Below are positions 12,207 through 25,060 of a stretch of 62,000 bases of DNA, in pieces. The notes under the pieces were generated by a model. That model searched no databases. It was given only the letters and a program-made list of their open reading frames with translations, and was not told where the DNA came from. Source of the DNA: Cryptomeria japonica (taxonomy: Eukaryota > Streptophyta > Pinopsida > Cupressales > Cupressaceae); the NCBI RefSeq assembly GCF_030272615.1, contig NC_081413.1:564572510-564634509 (forward strand). Reading direction: 5' to 3'. A program made the translations under genes and the position numbers. Each line of letters starts with the position of its first letter. The stretch's first letter is position 1.

Positions 12207-13306
12207 TCTATATGCAAGAAATAGTTCTTATTTTCAGTGTTGAAAGTTCTAGTATTGATGAAGATGTTGTGCTATTTTCAAATGTTTGTTATAGTGGAAG
12301 TTTCTATATGTAGAAAACAATATTTAATGTTTCAATAGAAGATTGTCTTACATTCCTCTGGATTGTGAAGACTATGTGCTATGGTTCTGAATACAATGCT
12401 TATGTTCTGTGTATATTACTCCATGAAGATCATAGTTGCCCTATGGTTTAGTTGGATGAGTTGATTAGTGTTATTTCTGATAGTAAGAATGTCTGTTAGA
12501 AAAGGTCTGAAAATGGTATGGTGGATTTTGGATATGTGGATTCAGGTGTAACAGTTTGAAGGATTTGTTCATGTGGTCTATGCAATGTTCCGATTTAGTT
12601 GTCAAGTAGTAACTTGATTAAAAAATAAAGTTATGATGTTATGAGTTCTAGGTGTCATCTATTCTGATCTTCGATTGAATATAATATTGTATACTGCTTG
12701 GATCATATTCTTTTGGTTCGGATTTGCTTCGAAGAATGTGTAAAGATAACTTTTTGGGTCTATATGCAAGAAAGAGTTCTTATGTTTAGTTTTGAAAGTT
12801 CTAGTATTGATGAAGATGTGGTATTTTCAAAAGTTTGTTATAATGGAAGTTTCTATATGTAGAAAACAATATTTAATGTTTTAGTAGAAGAATGTCTTAC
12901 CTTCTTCTGGATTGTGAATACTATGTGCTATGGTTTTGAATACAACACTTATATTCTATGTGTATTACTCTATCAAGATCATAGTTTCCCTATGGCTTAG
13001 TTGGTTGAGTTGATTAGTGTTGTTTCTGATAGTAAGACTATATGTTAGAAAAGGTTTGAAAATGGTATGGTGGTGGATATGTGGATTCAGGTGTCACGGT
13101 TTGAAGGATTTGTTCATGTGGTCTATGTAGTGTTCCAATTTAGTTGTCAAGTAGTAACTTGATTAACAAATGAAGTTATGATGTTCTGGGTTCCAGGTTG
13201 TCATCTATTCTGATCTTTGATTGACTATAATGTTGCATTCTACTTGGATCATATTCTTTTGGTTTGCGTTTGCTTCAAAGTATGTGTATGGATAATTTTT
13301 TTGGTC
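12207..13306. repeat. 552-bp tandem duplication inside the LTR
   Basis: Both copies begin TCTATATGCAAGAA (12207 and 12759) and run in parallel to a TTTTTGGTCT end at about 12760 and 13306. They share most bases, with scattered substitutions and small gaps, so the duplication is old. Confidence 0.85.
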
Positions 13307-14112
13307 TCACCATTACATGTGTAGATCCACATTAATTTTCATGCATTGGAGAATGTTTCATTTCAACTGGTCCACGCACTTCATTATTCATCTACACATT
13401 GCATTTGCCACTGACCTTGGAGGATGTGCTAGTGTGTGCAGTTCATTAAAATCATTTGGAAATATTGTATTGCAATGTTTTTGTGTTCTCTCTATCTCCT
13501 AAGGGGGACCACATTTATTATTTTACCTTTGGATGGCCAAATATATGTAATAATGTATATTATATTTGTAGCCAACCTAGTTAAGGGTTTTGATGATTAA
13601 TCTTGTATATAAAGGAGTATATTGGATGCATTAGTGAGTGTGTGGAATGGATGTGAATTGATTTGTCAAAGTTGTAAAGGATCTACAAGCATATCTAGAA
13701 TTAGAGATGTGCAAAAGACTATTGTGAAGAGATTTTCAAATTATTCTTAGCATGATAGAGTTTAGAGATTGTATATTGAAAGGGCGAAAGAGTTTGCTAT
13801 GATATTAATTCCTTGACATAGTGGTTCAAGATCAAGTTTATTATCTAGAGATATTTTTTATTCCAATTCAGCTATTTGCTCTTTTCCGAAAAGACATTGA
13901 GTCTCTTAGTAGCTTTCTATATCTTGCCCTAAAATAATGAGTTTCAGTCTTGCAAGTCATTTGTATCTTTTCCTAAGGTTGTGTGCCTTAGTTTTGCAAG
14001 TCCTCTCAACAACAAGGTATTTCAGAGGCACTATTGTAATAGATTATATTTATATAGTGAGTTTGATTCTCATCGTGGTTTTTCCCTGATTGGGTTTTCC
14101 ATGTAAATATAG

Positions 14113-16700
14113 TGTTCGTTGAGGATTAATTAAATTATTAAATAATTAATTGGCTCATATAGTTTATAATAATAAAATCAATTGATGGCTAGAATTAATA
14201 TTTAATATTAATATGATATTATTATTGGGATAATTATTTATTAATGATTTAATATTATTGAGAATTATTTATTATTTATCTATATAGTTGTGGCTTTAAT
14301 ATTCATTTGGGTTCTATGGTTAATTATTTAATTAGGCCTTTATATTTTATTGTGCCTTGGTTTATTTAATTAATTGGTTGATTATATTATTGTTATTAAT
14401 ATTTCCTTTTACCCTTTTTGGGGCTAATAAAATATTATATAGCCTACCTACTCTATTTTACTATTGGTTGAGAATATTGGGGTAAGTAAATTAAATCTTA
14501 TTTATATTTTTAGATTGGTATTTGATTAGGGGTTGTTAAGAAATATATTTTAATACATTATTTTCATTGGCATATTCTATGGTTTTGGCTTGATTTTCTA
14601 TATATTGTACTTTTTGTGATTGTTGTCGGGTTGGCCTGTGAGAGTTTTCTGCAAATTTGGATTTTGAATTTTTCTTGCTTGGGCTGGACCGTGGATTTGA
14701 TTTCTCTTCTTTGAATTCTTCTACCATAGCTTCAATAATCCAGGTTGGTGGCTTTGTCCCTTCTTTGCATTTCATTTCCAGAAAAGATTATCTGTGAAAG
14801 CTTGTCTTTTGGGAGGTTTTGGGAAGATTGATATGCTTCTTGAAATATTGATATAGTTTATTGTTCATTGGAGAAATTATAGTTTACTGTGACTATTTTT
14901 CCAATGTGGTTACCGTGACTAGCTTGTCACTCTCCTTGAGTTTTACTGGGAGTAATGCATTGTCTATAGCGTGACTTGTTTTGGTTTATGTTATAATTGT
15001 GTATCCTTTGGATTATATTATTTTGTATTCAACCGATTTAGTTGGTTTGATGACATCTTTGGTTTATTTAGTACTTATCTAGTCTGGTCGTAACTTGTCT
15101 CCATTTTCTGAGTCTATTCTGGGACCAATATAATATTTTTGATTGGGTTATTTGTGTTATCTATGGTGTTAAGAAAGATGTGCATTGTTGTACTTTCTTT
15201 TGGGCTCATGAAGAGTTCACTTTAATATTGTGGTTGTTTCATGATGAATATTCCATGTTGTTTGTGAGACTATGATTATGACATATGCTATTCATGTCTT
15301 TCGAATATCTCATTTTTCTATTAACCTTGGATATCCAATGACGATTGCATTGAGAACCCATATTTATGTGATGTGCATTGTTGTTACCCTAAGGTATAGG
15401 CATGTGCTAGGGGGAGTGGACTTCCAAGTGAGTGATCGGGGTCATGAGGATTAGACAGCCAAGCTACCCGGGGTCTAGACCGCTAGGATAGCTCATTGGG
15501 AGTTTACCTTGTAATCAAGTGATAACATAAGTAAATTAATATTAGGAAGGATAGATAGAGGTAAATCACCTTAATAAGATAAGAAATGGTTTTGTGGCAT
15601 CAACTCATGTCCTAGGGGTGATTATATTGATCTAGGAATGGTTGAGTAGACCTTGGTGATCCAGATAACTTGAACTCCCTTGATATCCTTGAAGGTTGAG
15701 ATGGCTCCACATGAGTATCATGCATGCTGGGATAGGTGCCCAGGTTCCCATTGCTATGATAGAATGTGATGAAAATCTTTCCCTACATGTAGGTCCTAGC
15801 TCCTTAGCCTTATTTTGTTATGTTGCCTCTAGAGGTCCTATGTTTATAATTAAGCTTTGTCTTAGCCATTTGTTGTCCTTTGGTTGTTAGGTGTCATCCT
15901 AGATATAGAGTGTGTGTGGGATCTTGTGTCATCTCCTAGCATGGGGGTGGTTCCTTATGGTTCCACATGGTCAGGTGGTTTGTTGCCTTCTTCCATTGGG
16001 ATGTTCTTCATTGGATGCTTGTATGTGGTTGTGGATTTTTATATCGTCGTCTATTGGATGGATTCTTGGAGCAAATTGATGTAATAGGATGCATGCAGAA
16101 TTTACTTTAGAAGGAATCATGAGATAGAGATATTTGCATTATGATGTAAGAAGATCTTGTATCTTTATGAGTAGGATGTATTAGGTTGTGACAATGGCCT
16201 TTATGATAGGATTTGATATTGTAATCTTGGTTGTAATTCTAGTGTATCTTGGATACCGGTCTTAATGGAAATAAGTATATGCTTCTAGTAGAAAAAATTG
16301 TATTTCCTTATTGTATTCATCTCTTGGAATGGTTATGTATCTATTGTCACTTAAAGCCTACTATAATTGTGAAGTATTCTTGATAATTAAGAAATGAAAG
16401 ACGTGAGATATGACTAAATGCATAGTGGCGAGTATGATGTTATATTGAGTAATGACATTAAGATACCCTGGGGAAAGATATTTGTTGAGTTGTATTCATT
16501 TCCACTTGCGTAATGAGTTCTTAGGATTATGTTCATGATGATTATGTGTATATCTTGTAAACGAATGTTTAATGCATATGGTAGTTAATTAGATATGTTG
16601 CTTAAATGATGTTAATTTTTTTTTTATCTCTATATGTATGTTAGGTGGTTAATATCTCTAGGGTATTTGGGCAGGCATTATAGTTTGTGTGTTTGTTGTA
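14113..16700. mobile_element. 2.6-kb insertion in the decayed Copia LTR, type unresolved
   Basis: The LTR text breaks off after CCATGTAAATATAG near 14112 and resumes near 16695. The insert starts close to TGAGGATTAATTAA and ends close to a GGGCAGGCATTA block. TTCGT before it and TTTGT after it could be a decayed 5-bp target duplication. It has no coding domain; a solo Ty3-type LTR is the simplest reading but unproven. A short minus-strand frame at 14536-14775 has no recognisable motif. Confidence 0.4.
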
Positions 16701-16831
16701 TTTCATACTTTCATGGTTAGCTATTGTTGGGGATTATATGTTTGTGATATAAAGTTTGAAAATTAGAATTTAAGCATTTGAAGGCCTAGATTGATTCACC
16801 CCCCCCTCTCAATCTTGTGGTGTGTTCAACA

Positions 16832-19800
16832 AAGGTGACATACATAATTTTTTTGATGGTCTTTCATAACCTAGGATATATTATACATGAAATTTATAAA
16901 TTATTTTTCATTATTAACACTAGTATTTAATTCTTTAAGAATTAAATGTTATCATATTGTGCAAAATAATTAAATATCAACTTATGCAAAGTTGAGTTGA
17001 GTGAAACTGAGTCACATGATATTTTATCTCTCAAGTAAATTAATTCTTGAAAGAATTAATTCTTATTGTAATTTGCAAATATTATTGTACCAAACTATGC
17101 AAAATGCTAATGAAAGTGAAAAGAATTAAATACAGGGCCACTTAATATCAAGATTAAAATTTCTGAAAAGAAAGTTGGGTAAAGGAAGTTATGGAAGTCA
17201 CCAAACTATTTGGATAAGTTCTTTAAAATATATTTTTTTTGGTAAAAGGGGGAATTCTCTCCTCTTCTGGGGAAAAGAGCTTTGCAACCAAGTTTTAATA
17301 TTTTTATTTAATAGTTGAGAGTTGGGGGAATTGATTTTGTCGATAAGAAATAAATATTTCCTCTCTTCATGAATTAATTTATTTTAGTAGTCTTTATGCT
17401 ATTGAAATGAGAAGTGAATTGTGTATCACCATTTTAGAGGGATACTGGTAGTCTATGCACTATCAATATTTTTGAAATTATTTATTTATAGATTTGGAAG
17501 GATATTATTAGTCCAGGTGTGGCATCAATATTTTATCTATTTGCAGATTTGGGAGAATATATATAGTTTGTGTGCTAAATATATCTTTTATTTTCTTATC
17601 TACAAGAATTTATCTCATTGTTTTACATAACCTATACCAAAATATTAATAGTCTTTGTGCAATAATCATTTATATTATATTTTGGTTATAATTATTTATT
17701 TTGTCGAGAGGAGAGATTATTATAAATATATTTAATTTAACACTTGAGGGAGCTTCCCCTCTTTGGAGCAAAGAAAGATCATCCTTTCCATGATGGTTTA
17801 TTTGATGTTGCAAGGTTTTTGTTGATGTCCTTTGGGAAAATTGATCAAAAAAGCACAATGACAAAACCATTTGCGAAAAATCAACTATGTGTGTGTGTGT
17901 GTTACAATGATTATTACTCCCACATTTAGCCTAAAAAAAATTAATGCATCTGCAAATTGGCCACAAGCATAAACCTTCACCAAATGTGTAGTAGGTGAGG
18001 TCTAAAAGTCCACACATTACTCCAGGAAAAAAATAATATGGTATGCATTATCCAATATAGCCTTATTTGGTCTCAACAATAATCCACATGCTATCTTCAA
18101 TGAGAACACATTATAATCTTTTGGCGCATCAATTGAGAACAACAACCTAGTCAACCAACTCACATAGATCCTACTCTATCACTTCTAACTTTTTGTCTAT
18201 GAAAGATCGACTCCAAAAGCTTTGGAATGTGATAGAATATGTGTAGACATACTCTCCTTCCAAACCACATGTCATAACTCTCAAGTGTGGTAGAATGCAA
18301 AATAGAATAAGTTGCCAGTGTAAACACACTGTCTGAGGAACGAACCTCAGTAACATACTCGAATAATTTTAGATAAATTTAAACACTTGGAATGGATACA
18401 AGATGATATTAAAATCATACTACAACTTATCTCACAACTTGTCATTGTACTTTTGGAATTGAAATTCTTAGACATTGACACTATGATATTTGTGGCTATA
18501 CAATTACATGTTGATTTGACCCTACAATGAGCTCATTTGACACGCCTTTGACATTAATGAAAACATATATTCAACAAATCTTATCTCCACAAAGTGAGCC
18601 TTGGTTGTGGCTTAATCATTCCATAGCAATATGCCTTCTATGTTCTTACTAATTTTGGCATGTTATAGATAAAATATTCAAAGCCTTGGGGGTAAAAATC
18701 CAAAAGTTAAACTTGTATTTCAAATGTACTTCACCATATTGCATATAGAGAGAGCAATTTGAAAAATGTAATATTGTAACATGCAACCACTGCAATGGTA
18801 ATGAGGAACCCTTTTAATAATTTAGAGATTAATTGTGTGCCATGAAATTTGGTGGCATAATAGTTTAGATGTCCATTGATATTGTTTATCATTTTTATGT
18901 CAATTGATTCGGCTACTTGATCCAAAATGTAGATTTGCAAGGATCTCTATAAGGATGCCTTCTACTTACTATGTTCAAGGAGTGAGCCCGATATTTATAC
19001 CAAGATAGATTTTTCATAACAAGATTACATCTTGAAATGATCTCAAAAACACAAATTTTATTAGAAAAAATTATAATAAAATAATTTGAAGAATCAAATC
19101 TCCATTTAAAAAATCCATAACAATTTTTAAACGTCTCCAAATTTTTTAAAAATGTAATAAACAAATGGAGTCATTCCATTGGATGTACTATAAATGTGAG
19201 AGGTTAAATTAAATAGAGAACAATCAAACTCCAAATTAAATAATAAACTCTCAAATTCTAATCAAGCTTAATATTTGGCATCAAAAGAAAATGAATAAAA
19301 TCACAAAATGGTAAAAAGTGCAAAAGATGTGCTTGAATGACTTGGAATGCCTAGGATGATAAAAATTGAGGATTAAGTTATATTTTTTTTTTAAATGAGA
19401 GGAATTGGGATGGTGGAGATTTAATCTTTGAGAATCAATTGGATGTTACATCGACCACATTAACCACTTCCATAATGGATTACTATTGATGAAAACCAAT
19501 AAATAAATAAGATTAAACATCATTCATGGAGGACATGGTAGACTACACATTTACTAAAAGAATGAAGATCAAGAGTGAAGGACATGTTACACTATTGATG
19601 AGGTACGACACCCCTTCCATTGTTGACAAAATTTACAATACAAATTTAAGTACAAAAAAAAGATGAATAGATAACACACTAATTTACGTGGAGAAACCTG
19701 GTAAAATTATACTAAGAAAAAAATCACTAGTAATGATCTTTCGTATATTTTTTTTGCTCAATAAAGATCTTTCATATATTGTCTTAAAATATCCATAATT

Positions 19801-19850
19801 ACAACAATAAAAAGTATATACAAAACATGATGCTATAGCATAAGCAAAAC
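16832..19850. other. AT-rich intergenic DNA, no gene recognised
   Basis: Only short open frames occur on both strands, none with a motif I can name. A short (GT)n run is present near 17887-17901. No RNA gene or complete element is visible. Confidence 0.5.
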
Positions 19851-19851
19851 G

Positions 19852-19980
19852 TCTATGCAACACCTAGGATGCACCTTTTATTGCATATATTAACTAATTG
19901 AAAATTAAAAAAGTACTTGTAGTTTGATTTTTAATTATGTAAAAAATATGGTCAAAGGTGCATCCTAGGTGTTGCATAGA
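19852..19980. repeat. Perfect 27-bp inverted repeat with 75-base spacer
   Basis: Positions 19852-19878 and 19954-19980 are exact reverse complements; each arm contains GCAACACCTAGGATGCACC or its complement. The spacer is AT-rich and partly self-complementary. Beyond the arms a weaker match continues outward (GCATAAG on the left against CTTATGC on the right), so the full stem may be longer. It could be a small fold-back transposon or a hairpin RNA source; the sequence alone does not decide. Confidence 0.85.
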
Positions 19981-20900
19981 TGTTGCCTAGCATAAGGTAT
20001 CAGAGTTGTTGAGTCCTCTTCAATTTATTTTCTAAAGATAGAAAGTGTGACTCATGCAACTACATGTCAAACACTTTTTGAATTTCTATAACTAGTAACT
20101 CAAACAAAATAAATTGGCCTCACCAAAAAAATGTCTTTGGTGTGATAGGAGGCTATGACAATGCTCCTACAACCCCATCAGACCTTTTACCATGTTGGAT
20201 GCATATCTAGAGTATTAAATAATTGTGGTACTCATTGATGACTACTCATTTATGACTAAAATGATGCAAAGTAACTTCATATTACAACTACTATTTCCTT
20301 TAACTTTCATGTGAAATGAGGAAAGAAAAATATGGTGCATTTGAGAAAAGAGTAAGAATGTATAATAATATGTTTGAAGGGTGTGAATTCTAGACTCCTT
20401 GCAACCTTTGATGGGGTCCTCCTTTCCTGCATGGTAGGTTGATTTAGAGAAGGGGTGTAAATGATGTCAAAATATCACTCACAACTTAGAAGGGCATTTG
20501 GGGTATCATACTACACACTTTCTTCACAAACCTTCATTAGGCCTTCTAGCCTTCCTAATAGGATTGATTCTTCATAAACTTTGATATATGCTTAATAACC
20601 AAAATTTAAACACTGATTTAGATACCCTTTTTTCTCTTACAACACATACTTTCAAATGAGGTAGGGTTTCTTTGGATTGATTGCCCGCCAAATTTTTACT
20701 GTCCTGACTGGAATTAGGTTTAATGGGCATTTAGGCTTAATGCCAACTTTGATCTCTTATCTCTGAACACTTGAAAAAGGGTATGCAAGAAATATTTTGG
20801 TCTATTTAGGGTTCAAACACATCTACAAACATTCCATAATGGTTCCAAACAATACTTGTGTGGGCACACTGCAAATTTAGTCCTCCACACTAAGGTTGCA
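19981..20900. other. Unassigned DNA, possibly retrotransposon debris
   Basis: No open frame or clear repeat. A GGTATCAGAG word at 19996 resembles an initiator-Met primer site but has no LTR in front of it. Confidence 0.4.
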
Positions 20901-23088
20901 AACTACCATGTCATAATCTAAAAATAACAATCATAAAAAACACACAAAAAATGAATGAATAAAACCCTATCCTTTGGAGGAATTATAGATAGTTCATCAT
21001 TACAAAAAATTTCACCATTTTTTAGCAATTTTCGATGGTTAAAACAAGAGATGATTTTTTAACACTTGCTGGAAACCCTAGGTAGGGTTCTAGACTGCAG
21101 TCACAAAAAATGGAATAACTTCCTTATTACTTAGTGAAATTTCATCAAACCAATCCCATTTGAAAGGTAACTAAATTATCTAACTATTCCATTCATGTGT
21201 AGGCCCATAACAGGACTTACTAGGCCATACAACATGTTTTTGTAGACTGTTATCTTCACAAAAAAACTATCAAATTGGGTTGCCTTCACCATAATGACCA
21301 TATCTCACACAAAACTAAATGAAATTTAATGAAAAAAAAGGAGTTGGAAAATAGAAACAATATTTTTCCATCCATCTATTATAGTCCCTGAGATGAGGCT
21401 ATAACAAGTGTGGAGACGGAAAACGTGAGACCTGGTGACTAGGACCTAATCCCACTTTAGCCAGCACATTGGGAATATGAAAGAGCCTAGGGAGATAGCT
21501 CACTTTGGCTACTTCTTGTGAGAAAGAGAGAGACAAGGATTATCTCTTAGGTTTTCTATTCCTCTTTTTGTATATGATGAGAAAAATTAGGGTTTCATTG
21601 ATCAACTAGACTAGGAGATGAATAATGAAGCACATATGAATTGAAATTGCACAAACTTGCAGATCTGAAACTGGGATACTAAAAGCATGAAAGGGGGAGG
21701 AATTTGGATGTGTAACTGATGCTGTAAAATTAACCAAATTGACCAAGACCAGGGTGCCATGCCACTATCCTTGATGATTTGACAAAGAGCTACAACTGAA
21801 AGGTTGAAATCTGAAGGTCCCGAACTTGCAACCTGCCAAAAATCACCTAAAAGTGGGGGGAATAGGGTGCCACTCCCCTATCCTGGGTAGGACCAGGGTG
21901 CCATGCCCCTATCCCTGACATATTTGAGAAATTATGAGACTTTTGGGTAGTCCTTATGCCTTTTTTTGATCTAAAACTCCTTCCGGGTACCTGTTTCTAC
22001 ACCTGCAACTAAAAAGATAGGGTTTGGGTGGCTATATAGGGTTTTGCCTCAATCAAACCCCTATTTTGGTGATTTCCACCTTCACAAATAGCCAATAATA
22101 TATTGAAAATGTGTGTGCTAGAACCTTATGTGTATGCAAGATCCTAAAATGATGAATGCAAACAATTTAGAGCAACCCTAAAGAGTAAACCCTAAATGTT
22201 TATAATTGACAAAGTAAATGCTCTAAATAAATGATGCAAAGTGAGATAAATCATGAATGTAAATATGCAAGTTGATGTAATGAAGCTTATGCAAAGACAT
22301 GAAAATAACATGAAGCCATACCCAACCCCTAAGGGAGGGGTACAAGCCAATCGTCAATCAATGATCTCCTATTATTCTTCAATGTCTTCAAGGCTCCTAA
22401 TTTATGATGAATTCTTGATGAAATATTGTTGAATGTTGTTGAAAAATCCACATAGGCTCCTCTTTCACTACATAGAAGGCTCCTTGTAGTCGCTTGTTCC
22501 TAGATCTTAGATTTCCTTAGATTCGATCCCTTAGATTCCTTCAAATGAAGAAAGAGAACTCTTATGTATGAAACCCTAGATCTTAATTTCATCTTTAGGC
22601 TGACTTAGAAATTGAATTTCCTGCCAATTTCTTTGGGTTAAGCATTATAATATCATAGAATTATGCTCCCAAAATTTTGGGAAAAAAGTCGAGGACTATG
22701 TGCACTTTGCACATGGTCCGACCAACTTTTCACCAAATTTTCAGGCTCGTTATATATGATGATATTAGAGTGAATCCCAAAGTTACAGTTGATTTCGAGG
22801 TGTTTTAATATGTGAAATCAGGCCTTAAAGTTCAAAATAGGACATAATTAGGGTTTATGATTTAATGATTTATTGGAGGAATAAAATAAAAAGGGGCACA
22901 ATTAGGGTAAAGGGCCCAATTTTATGACGTATGAAGTGATGAAATATGACTTTAGATTTGATTAAATTAATTAATTAAATTCTTTAAAAGAGATTAGAAA
23001 TACAAGATGCAAAACACACTAAGGTGGGTGCTAAACTAAGCGTATAATTGTACCACCCTAGGAAGGGTGTACAATTTACGACACTACA

Positions 23089-23105
23089 TTTAAACCCCAC
23101 TTTAG
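23089..23105 (-). promoter_or_regulatory. Polypurine tract of the minus-strand Ty3 remnant
   Basis: The minus strand reads CTAAAGTGGGGTTTAAA directly before the LTR start at 23088. Confidence 0.6.
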
Positions 23106-24141
23106 CGGTCATATGACACTACGTGCATATGCAAGCTAAAGTAAAGAAAAGTAAATATTCATGAAAAAGGATATATCCACAAGTTGTCAGACGAAGCCCG
23201 CAACGGTATTTGCAGTACATAGTTAGGAACTGCGCCCTACAAAACAACATGTTAGATAAAATCAAAAAATCACCTAAATGCTTACTAAGGAAGGTGATGA
23301 AATTTTGAGGGTAGCTATATGCCCCCCTGTTTCGGCTTGCTAATTTTAGTGAGTTGAAACAGGGTATCATGTTTACCACATCGAATTGTGAAAGAAGATT
23401 GATGACAAATGCTCACAAGAAGATTCGATACAAGATAAAAAATGAACGGAGAATCATTTGGTAAGAAAGAGAAGTAAACCTCAATTCCAACACAACAAAG
23501 AGTGCAAGGATTTGAGAGTTCTCTAACACAAGATGAAAGATTTAAATGGAAACAAATGCAAGAGATATAATCCAAAAAGGAAAAAAAAGATGCAAGTCCC
23601 TAAAGGAAATTGGAAAAGAATGGCGGACTGAAATGACATGAAAGAGAGATTACTTATAGAAACACTCTTCTAAAAGAAGCCAAGAGATCCTCATCAAGGA
23701 CATGGACATTCACAAAATAGAAGGGTTTATTATAAAAGATACTACTCAATGAAGAAAAGAAATTGATGAATGATCAAAGAATTCCAACACCAAGGAGGAG
23801 GTCCCAATTAAAGATATATGCTTAAGATCCCCATTAGAGATGCTTGTTCCAATATGAGAGAAGGAAATTAAATATGAATACACATCGACAATCAATAAGA
23901 AATCCTTGTAGAAGACACTACTTCACAAAGGGGAAATTTTAATCTTAAGAAGGAGAGATGTTTGAAATCACTCTTGCCCCCCATATATAGGGAGAAGATA
24001 TGAGATATAAATAGGCTATTATGTTTCTTCCAAAAGTATGATTGCACGTGAAATTGTATCATCATGTATGACAATGAGCCCCCAATAAGTGAGCTACCAA
24101 TGTCACATAATGATGAACAACATAATAGCCATTAATGTTAT

Positions 24142-25056
24142 TTAAAGACATGATATATTGAATGAGATATTTGAATATGACATGTTAAATGCTCTACTAT
24201 AAGTGAGATTAAAAAACATGTACAAGATGATGAATGTTAAAAATTCTTTAAAAAGAGAGAAGTTTATAGGAGAAGAATAGGCCACTAAATCATAATTTTC
24301 TTGCACACAAGAAATCTTAGGAGAGGGATAAGTGTAATTCATTAGGGCCTTATTCCTAGAAGAAGGGATTTTAGAATGAGTAGAAGATAAAGTCTCATAA
24401 GTAGGATTAGAAATCTCTTGAGGAGATTCATAAAGAGATTTGTTAATCACCAACATTTTCTTATGAGGGGGATGAGTGTTGAAGGAAGTAGAAGATGATT
24501 TAATTGAGGTGAGGTCATCATCACTACTAAATATAGCATTCACATTGAGAGATGGTATTTTAGATAATTTGGTAGGCTTAGAAGGATTATATCCAAGTCC
24601 AAATGAAGCTTCATGCATGTTGTGTTCTAAAGGAACTTCAATTCCTTGTTCATTTGCGCCACAACCATTGCCATCATAGCCACTCTTAGCTAAAATGTGA
24701 AAACCAGGACCATAAAGGGATGCCAAATTAGAAAGAGATGGTGATGCCTCATAGGTCTCCATGCTATATGAATTAGAGGAAGGATTTGAAGAAATATCTA
24801 AAGTAGAAGAAACCTCAAAATGGTTACTTAGTTGTTTAGACAAAGTGAGTTGCTCTTTGGGTTCCTCCTTAAATTTCTCCTTCTTAGTCTTAGATCCTTT
24901 TTGAGATACTCTATACTCTCCTACAAAAGTAGGGTTATAGTATAGAGATCCCCAATCATTATTTAAGAGCACTCTTTCGGGAGAAAATATATCCTTGGGA
25001 GGAGATTTCGATTGAGTAGAAGAATCATGAGTACTAGTGTTACCAAAATTTTGCAC
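24142..25056 (-). pseudogene. Ty3-type polyprotein fragment with a G-patch-like motif
   Basis: About 304 codons are open on the minus strand, preceded in frame by TAG at 25060-25062, and there is no ATG at the upstream end. It is therefore a fragment of a longer frame. The middle holds a glycine pattern, SGYDGNGCGANEQGI..P followed about 15 residues later by GLGYNP, typical of the G-patch carried by many plant Ty3 polyproteins. The rest is Ser/Pro-rich and low in complexity. No polymerase domain lies between it and the polypurine tract 1 kb downstream. The last 40 residues before the stop look like AT-rich read-through. Confidence 0.5.
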
Positions 25057-25060
25057 ATGC

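Larger units (their letters stand above)
12142..16831 (+). mobile_element. 3' LTR of the decayed Copia, enlarged by duplication and insertion
   Basis: The LTR starts TGTTGG after the polypurine tract. A TCATCGTGGTTTTTCCC block followed by GGGTTTTCCATG at about 14075-14103, and a GATTCACCCCCC run ending in TTCAACA at 16831, match the 3' part of the other Copia LTRs here. The 4.7-kb length is explained by a 552-bp internal tandem duplication (12207-13306) and by about 2.6 kb of foreign DNA (about 14113-16695). The 3' boundary is inferred from the CA end. Confidence 0.65.
20900..25060 (-). mobile_element. Minus-strand Ty3-type remnant related to the A/B family
   Basis: On the minus strand CTAAAGTGGGGTTTAAA is followed by TGTAGTGTCGTAAATTG at 23088. 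This is the same polypurine-tract/LTR junction as in A (54269-54284) and B (61231-61248). The LTR runs to lower coordinates and contains the GGGTGCCATGCCCCTATCC words found reversed in the LTR of A, plus the shared 30-nt hairpin (22693-22719). The internal side carries the G-patch-like ORF. The far LTR end near 20.9 kb and the upstream internal end are not resolved. Confidence 0.5.

Noticed and set aside
14536-14775. 79-codon charged minus-strand frame
   Set aside because: Has an ATG but no recognisable motif and lies inside an insertion within a dead LTR; not enough to call a gene.
18171-18356. 61-codon minus-strand frame with a protein-like look
   Set aside because: I could not match it to any family and neighbouring frames are full of stops.
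19990-20005. Primer binding site (GGTATCAGAG)
   Set aside because: No LTR end precedes it and no element body follows; probably chance or debris.
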